A DNA stretch of 64,000 nucleotides from assembly GCF_030848805.1 (NCBI RefSeq), contig NC_092368.1:7366238-7430237 (forward strand), read 5' to 3'. Shown here piece by piece: positions 1 to 13,800 of the stretch. The position numbers were made by a program, and so were the translations under genes. Numbering within the stretch: the stretch's first letter is position 1; each line of letters opens with the position of its first letter. The DNA comes from Temnothorax longispinosus. Its lineage: Eukaryota; Arthropoda; Insecta; Hymenoptera; Formicidae. Below the pieces are notes generated by a model. The model did not search any database. It had not been told where the DNA came from and saw nothing but the letters and a program-made list of their open reading frames with translations.

Positions 1-1761
1 CCTATATCTTGGAACACACCCTCTTGTACCTTAAAACATACCTTGAAACATCCCTTGAAATATTGATATTTTCAAGTCAATTTTCAAGAAACTTGAGGAT
101 TTGAAAGAAGGGGAGGCTAATTCAATTTAAACATGATAGTTAGTAAGAAAATGTTACATGTATTTAAAAAATAAGTGTACAGATTTCAAATTAATATCAA
201 CGTTTTTTAAAAAAATTATTTATAAAATTTTAACTGAGCCTCTACATGGGCTGAACCTTTCTTTATCTTTCTTTACCTGTCTTTCTTTACCTTTTTTACA
301 GGAAGCACTTTCGTTCCATGGTACAAGAGGGTGTGTAATCAATAAAAAATTAATATAGCTTTTTGAGGTTAAGCTGAAATTACAATATAATGCGCATTAT
401 TACTCACCATTAATAGAAGTTATCCAATAAGATAATTTACTAGCTCAGATACACAAAAATAAAAATATTAATCCCATTGCTACCTAAAAGTACATTTAAA
501 ATAAGTATTTAAAATACAGAGAACTGAGAAGTTCTTAAATTCCTCTAAAAGAGCAAAGTAAGACACCTTATATTTTCTCCCCCCTAGGACCCCTTTTCTC
601 CTAGAACAGCTGAACGTTTCCTCGAAGCTACGGCGTGTTTGTATGCGGTGTAATCGGTTTCCTCGTAAGCAGACGTCGCGGAACACCCAGCCGCATAAGC
701 CGTCCGTTTCTTCTGAACACCGCAGCTTCCGTCCAACGTACGGGAATGCCCCACTACCGTCTTAATGCCTGTTTAATGTCCTTCCTCCTCTCCAGTCTCG
801 TTCCTTCCTCCAGTTCGCGGTATCGCCTTCCTGCGCACTTCAATGACAATCAGTCCCGTCGACGTTCCCGTGCGCACTGCGTCACTCGCATGCGTGCACC
901 CGCCTCGTTAAACACGTGTTGTTCCTCAGGAGTGCGTGGAAAAATTCGCCGCGAAATCGTCTGGAACTTCTCGCGAGTAAAGGCGAGAGTGTAAGTTACT
1001 GCAAGGTGAACGGGAAAAGAAGCAAACAACAATATAAAGCCGCACTTTGACTTTATCGTTCTCGAGAATTTTTTGTGCGATAATTACGATTCGATCTCGG
1101 CACTCGATCAACGTTTCTTGCATTTATCTCGTATTTCTGTAACTCTTTCCGTATTCCGAAGCGTAGACGACGACGCGCGACGAGATGGTGACAATAACAA
1201 CAATAGTAATGTCCCAGAATGTACACAATTGTCTCGATAGGCGCTGCAATTCGCGATAAATTTGATTAAAGCTCGATAAACACTTTGCTTTTCTTATCAG
1301 CGTCAGTTTTTCACGCGATAGAGCATCACGGTATCTCGGCTCGCTTTATTTTTCTCATATTTCGCTTCGGTGAACTAATTCGCTGCTACATTTCTCGGTA
1401 TAACCTCTCAGAGTTACACATACATTTTTTCTTAATTCCAATTTTTCGTTAGTTACTTTGTGAAATCTCCCACGAAAGTTTTTAATAATTATTTATTTCT
1501 TACATCTTTAACTTTTTTTTACATACTTATTTTACGCAATAGGCGAAGAACCGTGGAAGAATCGCCAACTGAGCCGTTTGTGAAAAAAGTCGCGCCGGAA
1601 CCCGGAACCTTCAGTTTTGTGATTTTTTTTCACTCGCAGATTTGTCCCTCCGGTTTCGCGCTTTCTCCTACTCGCCGAGGTCGGCCCGAAACTCGCGCCC
1701 GCTCGCGGGGTTCAACGTTCCTGAAATAGTGGGTGTGTCGGACCTCTCTCGCGATCCCGCG
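1..1761. other. Upstream flank and probable 5' UTR/promoter region of paxillin
   Basis: No protein gene is recognised here. The stretch from about 600 to 1010 and again from about 1550 to 1761 is richer in CpG than the AT-rich DNA around it, and the second lies directly before the first paxillin coding exon, so it probably holds the transcription start and 5' UTR. Short open frames on both strands match no family I know and overlap one another, as expected for CpG-rich non-coding DNA. I could not assign a TATA box or initiator. Confidence 0.4.
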
Positions 1762-1846
1762 ATGGAGACGACGCGTGTACCCGAAGAAGAGAATCTGTAC
1801 CAGGTGTACAATCGCGAGAGAGCTACCAGCAACCTCGTTACTCTCG
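1762..1846 (+). CDS. Pax: Paxillin coding exon 1 (N-terminus, start of LD1)
   Basis: ATG begins METTRVPEEENLYQVYNRE and runs 28 codons plus one base to a GTAAAC donor. The leftover G joins AT at 4506 to make the Asp codon of LD1, giving ...LVTLDALLADLQ across the junction. That phase match, rather than homology of the first 26 residues, is the reason for choosing this exon. Vertebrate paxillin starts almost directly with LD1 (MDDLDALLADL), so this longer leader may be one of several alternative first exons. Confidence 0.75.
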
Positions 1847-4800
1847 GTAAACACATATTTCCCTGAATAGTTATTAAGTTTAGGCTTGAACGACGAGCTG
1901 ATAACCTCGGCGGGGCAAACGAGTCGGTGGTTTCAGAAAGAAGTTTCCAAGTTTTTAGAGGCTTTTAAGGAATTCTCTCTCTTGTGAACGGAGAAAGTTT
2001 GGACGAGAAGCAAATCCTTTACCGTCGATACCGCGCACGAGAAATCCGCTATAAACGTAAATCGGAAAAGAACGTGAATTTGCAACAATGGGGATTTACG
2101 TGGCCTCCTTCGACTTGTGTCATAACGGATTTCTCACACGATGGTAAAATGTTTATACTTACCTCGTCCCTTTTCATGGCACCAAATCTTTCGTATTTTT
2201 CTCCGTGTATTCAACATCGAATACGTAATTAAACATAAATAAAATTTAATTTCATCATACATCTGCTAGGAATGCAATTTACGTTTAGCATTGTTCTCAC
2301 CCGTATTTGTCGTTTACGTGAATCTCGCATTTGCGTGAAGTATATGATGTCATGTAGCATTTAGCACGTGCAGGCAAATTGACAGTGTTTTCTGAGATTT
2401 TAAGTTAAATAAATTAAGCGCGCCATATAGCAATCACGCGCCTGCCAAGGACGACGATGAAGTAGGCATGGCGTCATCGTGAAACAATGTCGTGACATTT
2501 CTTTTTTTACATACCTACCTACAGCAGCTCGAAATTAAATAAGTGAGCCCGATTGATCCAATAACGCGATATCAATTCGTATAGAATATAATTTTGTGTC
2601 TTGCAACAATAATTATAATTACAATAATAATAATAGAATAATTATTATTATGTTTATTATTCTGCTTAACAAAATTATATTATAAATATATTATATCAAA
2701 TTGAGAAATACAATCTGTCGACTATCAAAAGCTAAGTATTTATAATCGAAATAAAAGAACGATTATATTGGATGAACTTCCGAAAACCTCCTACGTTTAA
2801 TTTACGTATTATTTGATGGAAATGTTTCAAATGGCCTCCAAATGAATGCCCTTAAATGGATTTTTACTGATGAGAAAGATAAAGGCATAAAATGTTGAAA
2901 TAAAGTTGTATATAGTCAAACACAATTTAGATCCTTTTCAAAATTAATTTCAGAGAATTAAAGAAGTATATTCTGGTTGAAGACATAATAAATCTATTAA
3001 AAATTAAAACTTTAAGCATTTTTTAAATTTTTATTTAATTATTTTCTAATTTTTATAAAATTATGATTTAGTATGTGATAGACTCATTACAACTTTCCAC
3101 GCGAAACGAGGTTCACTCCATATCGCCCACTGCAGGGGTGCCACATGGGTTTACAACTTTCCACGCGTGGAAAGTTCACCCATGTACTTTGCAAGGCACA
3201 CTTATGTGTCTAGCTTAATGGTAGTCGAGCCCCCGCAGGGGGCGGAACCTACTTACTCCATCCACGCATGCACTTTTTCATATCCACACAACAATTGGTT
3301 ATCTTTTTTCTAATGTTATTCTCAATTCATAGAGTGAGATATAATTTTTTCCCAACGCGAGCATGAAATGGGCCGCTTTTCGCGCTTGTTTTAAGTGAGC
3401 AAAACGATCCATTTTGCAATGATGACGTAAGCGTTGAAACATGGAGCCATTTCTCAACTAGTGGAGAAATGAAATTGTAAAACAAGCGCGAAAAGCGACC
3501 TGTTTCACGCTCTTGTTAAGAAAAATAGTATGAACAACTCGTGGGAAGAGTGGTCGAGCCAAAATGAGTGTGATGGTCGCACTCGCTTCGCTCGTGCAAC
3601 CAACTTCACACTCATTCAGAATCAACCACTTTTTCCACTAGTTGTACAATATACTATTTTTTTATTACAAGAACATGAAAGACGTTAATTTGATCGAAAA
3701 ATTAAATTTTTTCTCGGAAACTAAGCATTTGCGGAACTTAACACTATGGGTTTCGACTATGTTTAGTGGATACTACATGCCTGTAAAATTTTATCTTTGG
3801 GTGTGGGAGGTTTTTGGAAGTTTATCCATTATATTTAATTTCTTGTTTATTATTCTGTAGTCTGAATAAGAATATATTACTGCAATATAGTTAAGAAGTT
3901 GGTAGTATGTAATAATGAAATCTTCAACCGTTATTAATTTATGGAGTAATAAACAGGAAATAAAGATAAGAGCTCTTTAAATAATAAATCTAAACATTTT
4001 AATTTAGAAATATTTCCACTAAAAATTTTTACGATTCTAATTTAGATCTCATTTAGTCGTGAATGTCCGTCTTATATCCATTTCCATCTCAATGCAGATA
4101 AACTTTAATCTCGGTTTAACTTACTTTTTATCTTTTTCTAGTTGTTAGAACCAGAAAAAGACAAAAAGTAAGTTAAACCGAGATTAAAGTTAATCTGTAT
4201 TTAATAGAAATGGACATTAATTAAACCATTTTCATTTATTTTTTATATATTGATCGCGACAAGTGAAGGAATTAATGTACGGCGGGAACGTAGTTTCCGC
4301 CTATTTGTTTCTACAAAAATAAGAATTAACTATCGCGGCAAAAGTCCGAAATAGCAGAGATGCCTTGACAGGTATGAGATTATATGAGAAATTACACGAG
4401 TTGATTTTTTACGAGATAGATTTAAACTTCCTTTAAAGATTGGTTTGGTCCGTCTGCAATTTAAATTGCACGTGAAACTAATCCATCGACCTATTGTATT
4501 TCCAGATGCGCTTCTGGCAGATCTGCAGAATACTGTGTCGTCGGAAGGAAATCACGTCGGAGGTAACGCGACGCCCGGTTACGGATCGCTGAATGGCGCG
4601 CGCATCCACACGACCACCGGCTATAGATCCTACGACAATCGAACATCGCCACTGCCGCCGCAATCGGTATGTCGAGCCTTGCGATCACAATTAGAGCATT
4701 AATAGACCTAGAAGGAGTTGGAGGATGCGCCTCTCGCGTGCGCGTTTGCCTAATTCCAGAGATTCACATTGAAAACTCTCAGACTCTGCGTGTCCAAATA

Positions 4801-7800
4801 GCACAGATAATCGTTATGATCAAAAGAACTCAAAAAGGATTTATCATTTTTCAAATTCTTTATGAATTTGCATAATTTGTTCGAAATTAATTGAAAAATA
4901 ATTCCTTTTTGATATTTCAAAAAAGACTGCGAGCGCTAATAGCATGCGCTGCCGCGACGCGGCTACATACGCCAGGTACCTTCTTGTAAGCAAAAATCTT
5001 CACGCGCTAGGATACAAGGCGAGCCTGTGAGATACTAATATTTTTTTTCGTGATATCTCCGAGATATCGTGCAGTGCAGAAATAGCAAAATGCACTAGTA
5101 CATTTTATTCTGATACAAAAACTGGATTAGAAGATTTTTGATAAATCGTTTTTGGATAAATTATGAAGGATTCTTTCTTATTCTTCTTCAGATACAAAAT
5201 AGCATTCAGAAAAAGCTCCATTGGAATAGTATTTAACTAAGCATAATTTCGAATTTATTGCGAATTCTTATGGAGTAGAAAAAGAATGTCTTTTGTATCC
5301 GAAGAAGGATTTAGAATTGATGATATAGAAATAAATTTCTTTTACACTCTTAAGAGTCTTTTTAGAAATGATATGGAAAAATAATTTATTTCATAAATCG
5401 GGAATTTAAAAAGAATTTTTTTTCAATTCTTCTTGCTATCTGAGCAGTTATGTCCGAGTTGATCGTACGACATTGTGATAATCAAGTCCGTATCTTCAGC
5501 ACCAGATCTAACAAGGAATCTCATGGAAGCGTCTCTCTCCGATTTTTATGAGCTTTTAATACGTTGTATTTTAGATCAAAACAAGGAATACTTTTTTTTC
5601 ACGTGCCCAGTTGCATATTTAGGGAGTAAAATGTCTCTTTGATCGGTATTCTCTTTCCGTCGAAACTATAAAAGATAGAAAAAATTGTTTTAATAAAATT
5701 TGTATGGTTTTAAGAATATTTTAAAATAATGAAGAGAAATTTTTGATATATTTTTTCTTTTTTAAAGTACCTACCTCTACCACTTAAAATTTTTTTTCAA
5801 AATTTAAAAAATGTTTAGTACCATATTAAAGGTTATTTTATTATGAATTCAACCACATATAATAAAGTTATGTTTCGGAAAAAAATATTAAGTGATGAGA
5901 GTATCTCTTATTTTGATCTAGAATACAACATATTAAAAGCTCACCAAATCAGGAAAGCTTCCGTGTGGTTTCTTATGGGCTAGATCTGCGAAGAGAATTT
6001 TAGAAGAGTAGGCCTCCGTTTTGCCGATATCACGATTCACGAGAACGTTTCCGATGATAAGACGACATCAAGATCGATGAGTTAGGGAAGCTCGTTGCTG
6101 AAGAAACGTTGCTGAAGTCGTGGACGTGGTTCGCCAGATGGAGCCAAGCGGTTTGATGGCGCGATCCCGACTATTCTGAATGCTCGCGATTTCCACAAAG
6201 TATAAACTGCCAACGCAGAACGATGTTGGTGCCAGAGGCGTTTGACATAAATATGAAAGGATATACACACGCGATCATAGAAGATAAAGAAAACTGTTTT
6301 CGACAGTATTGACGGCAACAAAGATTCTCTATTTATTACTATATAAACCCTATCTCTCTTCTCATCTCTCCACTAAAATGTTAAACGTCAAACGCATTCG
6401 TTGTATCTATGTCATTTATCACGGTTTTTCTCTTTCGATGCTATATAGGGTCGTAATTTCAATGTGCTCCATTATGTACGTGACGGACACCTTTCGGATA
6501 CAAAATTAACTCTTTGGCACTAAGACCGTTTTGCGATTCCAGTTTACAAGTCCCGAAATAGAGCAATCCGTCGTCACGGTCGCGAAAGCGTGACACAGGA
6601 GGAATCCGTAAATAAACCTCTTCTCTGACGGTTAATAACTGTCGATACGATGTTTTGGCAAGATACAGCGTGGTCTCGTCAATGTCTTTCGATCGCCCGC
6701 AGCTGGTTCTTTCAGGGCCACCCTTAATACAGACATTCACGATTAAGCGGGATCCAGCTTAGAACTGTCATGGAATTTTGATCTCAAACGCGGATGTTTC
6801 TAAGCGGAAATGTTTAGATCTTTTATTATAGAGCCTATATATATCTTAAGTGTTCCTAACACGAATATCATTACCGAAATGCAAAGTGCGTATAATATTA
6901 AATAGAAGTTATTAATTTTTTTATCTGCACACAGAAAAATATTATTCTACAGCCAAGGAAAGCAATTACTTATGCTTTTTTTCTTCTAAGTAATAGTTCT
7001 CTTAAACAAAGAATATTTTCTTAATAATAGTTTCAAGATATACTTTTCACAAGTCTTAAGAAAACCTTGTGCTCAAGAGAAGAATTTATTCTTTTTTCAA
7101 GAATATTACATAGAATTAATTTAAAGAAAGAAAGTTATTCTTGCTTCAAGTAAATCCATGTTTTCAATTCAAATAAACATATTTTTTTTCTAGAAACAAT
7201 GTTATCTGAGAACAAGTTTTAGTTTCATAGGCTAGTTTACGATAATTCTTTAGGTAAGAACATAAAATACTTAAAATCAATGAATTACTTCTTTTGAAAA
7301 CTAAATATTGCAGCACTAACAAAGAATATAATCTCTTTTTGGAAATAAGCGATTATTCTGATGAATAAAATTTATATTTCAGTCAAATAGTAGATAAACT
7401 TTTTTTCAAGAAAATGTGATATCTTTATTAATGTATACGGTTCTTTTCCGTAGACTCTAATATAGTAAGCAAACTAAATTTTTACATTAACCTTTTGTGG
7501 TCACATTTATCTATAGTTTCATAATGGTTACACCAGGGTCAAACGATCCCAGCGACTTTAATCGGCTACCGTATATTTACAGTTTTCATTATTTTGACTT
7601 GAAAAAATTACTGAACCTTCTTGAAATGTTGTAAAATCTGCCGCAATATTAATTTTTTTAATTATTTAATATTAACATATTGAACAAAAAACACAAAAGT
7701 TAAGGTAAAAAATGACTTTTTTTTAAATGTCGATTTTTGGTAGATAGCATCACAAGGCCCGTTTCAAAGTTTGGAGTTAGTGTGATTCTGCTTTGAAAAA

Positions 7801-10800
7801 TTTTTGGAGTCATGCTGACCAAGAAGGGTTAAATATTATTTTTTGAAGTACTAAACTTGCTAAGATCTAGAATATGTTTTGTAAACGTAATGCTTATGAT
7901 AACTTTATAGATTTGCGGATATACTACTTATGAAATACTTAAGACAAATAATATTTACTTGCAGGTAGTATGTACTTTTCTGTTACACGTATCTGCGTTA
8001 CCTTCTGTTATTTTGCAGACGTATAACGGTATAACATTGCCAATAATTTGATTGGCGGACGCTCTGAAATATTTTCAAAGCGTGACCGCTTAAATTTGTT
8101 TAGACATGGAATCATCCGTGTTACAATCATGAAAATAGCTAAAGAAGTCTAGGGAACAAACTTGAGGCAGTTTCCACTCGCGACAAAATTCCGTTATCTC
8201 TCTCGCGTTAACCGTCGCTTGTTTTGAGAGGAAAAAAGAGAAACTTCCAAAGAATCATAAAGCACGGTCGGGAATAAGTGTGACGCAACGGCGGGGCTAA
8301 AATTAGAATCAATATCGCGTCTAAAATTGACTGCCCGAAGCATCACTACGGCAACAACGTCGAAACGTGCGTGGCAGACGCGGAATCGTGTATCAGTCGG
8401 GAGAGATTCTCGAGTTACTCCCGCACTCTTTATTTTCATTAGAGAGAAATTACACGAGGATATGAAATTGCCTGAGGATACGAAGGTTACGCACACAAAC
8501 TGAATTGAATTTTTTCGCCGCCAGAGATAGAGCAGTGAATAAAGAAAATTCGAACTTGAAATTAATACATTGCACGAACAATTTCAGAAATCAGCTTCTA
8601 ATTAAAGAAGCTGATCAGAGATTAGAGATCATTTAAAGAACTTTTATATTTAAGGATATGAAGACATTTCTCTTCTCGCTTAAATTATACTGTATCAAGG
8701 TACTTTTTTCTTTCTCTTTCTTGAAATCGCGACGTGTACTTTCCATCGTGCCTAAAAGGAAGATATATCACCTGTATCAATAAAGTATTATTAAAAGTTA
8801 TCGATTGTTGAATGAAATAATAAAAAGTAAAGGAATCGAGGCCGAGGAATATCGTGATACGCAAATAAAAGTGTCATATGGCAATATTACGAACAATATT
8901 CTGCGCATAAAAGTTGTACGGGACCGATGCATTTCCGCGAGTTTTCTGCGACGGGGAGACCCCCACCTGTTACGTTCCCTGCCGATTTTATCGATTCTCG
9001 CTCGGCCTAGGGCAGCGCGGTCTTTATTATTCATGATCCTCGGACTCGTGTCGCGCTTCGGTTGCAAAATTTGCGGTCGAACGTGCGGCCTAGCTAAGGC
9101 TATATTATACGTGCCGTTCGCTGGCCGCGCCAATCCTCGCTGAATTGCGCTTTATTCGCAATATAAAAAAAAGTAACAAACCACCTGTGTCCATCTTTAG
9201 CCCGACAGCTCCGCCGCGACATCGAGTCGCGAATTATGTATTCATGTATTCAGGAGTGCGCAAATATATGTATTTTTCTGCTGGCTTTTGCATACTTTGA
9301 CACTCTCCTCACAGCAATAAAACTCGTGTCTATTGCGAAACTGGAATCGAGTACACAGACGAACGAATCGATTTCGATGCATTTTGCAGTGAAAGCCGTA
9401 CGGGCGATAGTAGCATTCGCAGTTCTGCTTTTAGCTCTTCTTACGGAGTACTTTATTTTTAATCGAAAAGAAAGTTTATTACCGTCTTGTCATTTTTAAT
9501 TAGAAGAAGGGTGGACTTAAAAAAATACATACTTTTTCTTTAATGCCCGGGATGAATTGTAGATACGTTAGGTGTTCGATTCTACAAATGTTCATAAAAA
9601 ATAACAATTAAATAATTAAGTAACTGAAATGACTAAAATAATTATAAAAAATGAAAGATTTGTTACTTTTTAATTGGTTATCCATTTTCTTTGTTTTGAT
9701 TAGCATTATTCGCGTAGAAACAATGAAAGAGAACACTCTACGTTAGGTCAATGAACTTCTTTAAAGTCCAGGTAATCGTACTGCGATCGTGACACTTGTC
9801 GTTTGAAGTCTTAGTAAGCATTACTTCAAAAACTATTTATTTTCGAGTTATAAAGCATTTTCTACAGCAGATGTTTGATGTGTTCTCCGTTCATTTCAAT
9901 ACACAATTCGACACACTTTCTCCTTGATCGAACACGTTAAAAAATGCCAGGTTTATTTCGTATTTGTTGACAAGAGTTTTCAATTTTCTGTATCAGTTCA
10001 TCTAATGTGTCAACCGATTTGGCGTACACCATGCTCTTCAAATGTCCCCATAAATAAAAGTCTAACTCTAACGAATTTAAGTGCGGTGAGCGAGATGACC
10101 ATGCAATTGGACCACCATGTCCTATCCACTTTTTTTGAAAACAATTGCTTAAGCTTTGGCGTATCCTGATCTGTCAGGTCGGGGACTACGGCCGTCGTAT
10201 ATCGCTACGCCATGTTATGTGCTTTGGCCCTTACAAATCACGCTCGTATAAGTCGCGCCATTCACATTACTCTTCTCGAAACGTGTTGTTACCGCATCGA
10301 TCTGTCATCAAGTTTGCACTGCAGTCGTCATTCTCGGATGTGACGCGATCCAGTTTAGATATAGTCCGAGACCTATTTTCGCGACGGCCAACTAGGCGAA
10401 ATTCTCACGAGCTTGTTTCGCGAGGCGTTCAAGAAGTTTTTGATGTAGTACGTTATATTATAATTTTCCATTTAAAAATTACACCGCAAAAAATTTTCTT
10501 TAGCTATTATTATTATCAATTATAAATAACAAAAAATTGTCTTTTTATTTATAGTAAACTTTTTGTTTTTAAGATGGTTAATAATTAATTAACTAAATTA
10601 ATTAAAAATATCGTAAAATCTGTTGGTTATTAATTCTTTGTCGCGGATAATCTGTTATAAAGCAAAAAACGTTCGTAATAATAAATTTTTTATCGGTTTG
10701 AGATATCTCTGAGCTTCGCTATTTCAAGGTTGTTTCTCGCAACATTGACCAACGCGTAATTGCACTACATGATGCTAAATAACGTCTCGGATTATGGCAA

Positions 10801-13800
10801 TCGACAATGGCAATAACCATTTCTTGCCGAATTACCGTTCGAGTGCCAAATCCTACCGGATGCCGGATTGCCGAAGGTCACTCGGGCTGTACAAGCTTTC
10901 CCTTTGACGTGCGAATTTAGCTCGCACGCGCCAGTACTTGATTCCAGAACGCGATTCGATGCATCTGCATCTGCCATTATAGCCCGTTGCATAAACGTCG
11001 CCGAATGCGGTAACAACGCGAGCACGTAACCGTGACGGATTGGAGCTACACAGATGCTGGACGCGTGGGGTGTGGGGTGTCTCAGATGAGAGGAGTATGT
11101 GAAGTACCTCGCAAATACCGTTTTAATCACGATAGGAACCAACGAAAAATTTTGAAAGAATTTTTTTATTGAAAATGATTGATTTGTTAAAAATTTCGAA
11201 AATAATTAACTTGTAATAAATTAGTTCTTCTTGGTAAATTTGTTATTCTTATATTGCAGATTGAAAACTCATAGAAGGCGAGTATTTTTGTATTTTTTTC
11301 TTATGAGAAATAAACTAAATTTGTTTTAAAAAAATCTTTTGTCGATAATTTGGTAGGTGCGTCTCGCGTCCGATTGATGTAAAGATCGCACGACATCCCC
11401 TGCAGATGCTGCGTCGCGTTAATAATGATGTCGCCGCCGAAATTTCCACGCTAAGCGCCGATACGTCTTACTGACATGTTTCTGCTGGCTAACCGCGAAT
11501 ATATTTTTAGACCGACAGCTCAGTGTCGGTTCGTGTAACCTAGTTTCCGTCCAGCAGGATGCGCCGTAATGATGTTTTATTGCAAAAAAAATATAGTCGC
11601 GCGGGAGTTTGGCGATAAATCTCACCGTCCTTGTTCGCTTCCCAGAAATTCGACTACAATTTGTCTATTATCTTTGGGTGTTATTTGAAAGATCATAAAT
11701 TATTCAATAAACGAAGATCTGGAAAATCGTTTATTTCAATATTATGATACGGTCTTACGAGAGTTGTAAAAAGTATCCTGAAATATAAATGTAAATACTT
11801 GCGACAGTTGCGGTGAACGCGCTGTATGAAAAAAGATAAAGAGACAAATTTAATGTATTTTAGATATAAATTACACAATTAACTTTTTAGCTAACTAACA
11901 ATAATATCTATTGATGTCTTGTGGTTTAAATAGCGAGGAGAATAACCGGCGTAATTGGTGATTTATTTTTATGCATGCAGGGGAGGATTATTGGAGACCG
12001 ACTCAATTGCGCTACTTTCGTTACGCATCATTTACGAGTCCTCTTCAAAGACTCGTAAGCTCCAATTTATCGTTACGGATAGTTGCGGATCTCATTTGGC
12101 CATCGATTAGCCTGACGTCAAGCATCAAATTTAATTTCGGTAAACAAGTCGGAGCGACTTCTCGCGAGTTGCCAATTTTGTAATTGAAACATCTTTGGCT
12201 TACTTGTTAAATCTTATCTTTAACGTTAATGTTGGACGATATGGACAAATGTTATATCCAGAACAATATATATTCAATTAATATTATTTAAAAACTCAAA
12301 TTATTGCACATATGACATGAGTTTATTTTACATAAATATTATAAATTGTACTCGTGTTGTTTAAATCATATGACACGCCAAAAACTTCCTTATGTTTCCC
12401 AATGAATCTTATTTAATATTATTATCGAACATTTATCTTTTTTAAGCAGACGGGACGCGATCATATTTTTAGGATATTTACTCTCGCGACTAAAAGCAAT
12501 CTAAAATTGATTCTGTCGGGACTAAAAACGCATGTCGTTCTGAACGACGACGTTCCACACGCGCCGCATAATGATTCTAGTGACATCATGGTTCTAAATA
12601 ATAATGCATTTTGTGGAAACTTGGCAGACCATCGCTTTTTGTCGATTAACAAGCCAAGAGTATAATCTTAGGTAGATGCAGAAAGTCGTGCAGCTGTCGT
12701 TCAAATCGTCTCCGTACTGTCCATTCATCCGAAGAAAATCCTCTTTATTGTTGACATTAAATTTTCTAACCGTTTCCGACATTTCAATATTTAAGAGCTT
12801 AATTTAAATTGTTAGTTAATTCTTACTATTCTATGATTAAAACAAATAGGTATAACACTTGTTGTCAGGCTGGAATTTCGTCAACAAGCGTGGAATTAAC
12901 AGCAGAATTATCAACTAACACAGGGCTAAATTTTGCGCTCGAAATCGCGCAGTCAACGATAAATAATAAATTAATAAAAATAAATATTTTAAGACACACG
13001 TGAACTTATTATGAAAAAAAAAATAATAAGATGTTATATTTATCCTTTCAAGACAGTTCTTTTTATTATGTAAAATTGATAAAAAGATTGGTGTCTTTGA
13101 TGAACACAATTATGATACGAACGAGCTTGGAGCCGTTAATCGCTTCATCTTTCCGGTCTTTCCTGAATGTTGTAGCCGACTTATCAGAACCGCGAGGCGA
13201 TAGAGGAAACCATGGGTAAAACTGGAAGCGCGTCTTATACCCAGGCCGGCACCGGGAGCAAGATGCCTTCCCTCAATAACAATCTTTCCGAGCTGGACAC
13301 CCTCCTGCAAGACCTGAGCAACGCGCGCTATAATGCCCACTATCAAGAACGAGGTTGACTATTTACTCTTAACCCTGTCCCGAATAGTCAATTTCAATGA
13401 GCAAGACTTTTTGCGACTCCTTGCAATCCATGTCTCTCTGAATCTCTCTGTAAAAAGTCACACACGGTGTAAGACATAAAAATTTTTTCACAGATTAAGG
13501 CCAGAGAGAGAGTATTCATAGTCGAATCTTATATTTAAGACTATCTTAAATACAATTTTAAGATGTTACGAACCAATCACAGAACCGTATTAGCATCTTA
13601 AGGCATTACATAAGACAGTCTTGAAGAAAGAACCGACTATAAATACCGTTCTAAATCTCATAGACGCGAATAAGACTAACGATATCTTGTTTTCCAATCA
13701 ATCTTTTTTTCGATACGATTTGAGCAAATTTTAGAAATCGCGATTTTATTTCAAAAATGTATAAAGTCGATTACTCTATTCTAAGATAAATCGACGAAAG

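Larger units (their letters stand above)
1847..4505 (+). other. Paxillin intron 1, repeat-rich
   Basis: The donor is GTAAAC at 1847 and the acceptor is TTTCCAG ending at 4505. The intron holds three palindromic repeats described separately: a GAGCCCC-containing foldback fragment (3100-3300), the 3351-3657 tandem hairpin element and a hairpin at 4060-4215. The rest is AT-rich with (AAT)n-like low complexity near 2600-2660. No coding sequence is recognised. Confidence 0.7.
4667..13175 (+). other. Paxillin intron 2 (8.5 kb)
   Basis: Donor GTATGT at 4667; acceptor at 13175 (or 13187). No exon is recognised inside. It contains a TTAA-flanked piggyBac-like MITE (7487-7832) and a degraded minus-strand DDE transposase end (9868-10132). 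Most of the remainder is AT-rich with scattered CpG-rich patches (8160-8500, 8900-9200, 10790-11100) whose short open frames look like no family and are probably chance. Confidence 0.6.

Noticed and set aside
8805..9143. 112-codon plus-strand frame in paxillin intron 2
   Set aside because: An equally long frame exists on the opposite strand; no family similarity and no splice signals linking it to paxillin.
10145..10525. 126-codon plus-strand frame next to the transposase remnant
   Set aside because: No recognisable motif; it abuts the remnant and is probably degraded element or chance.
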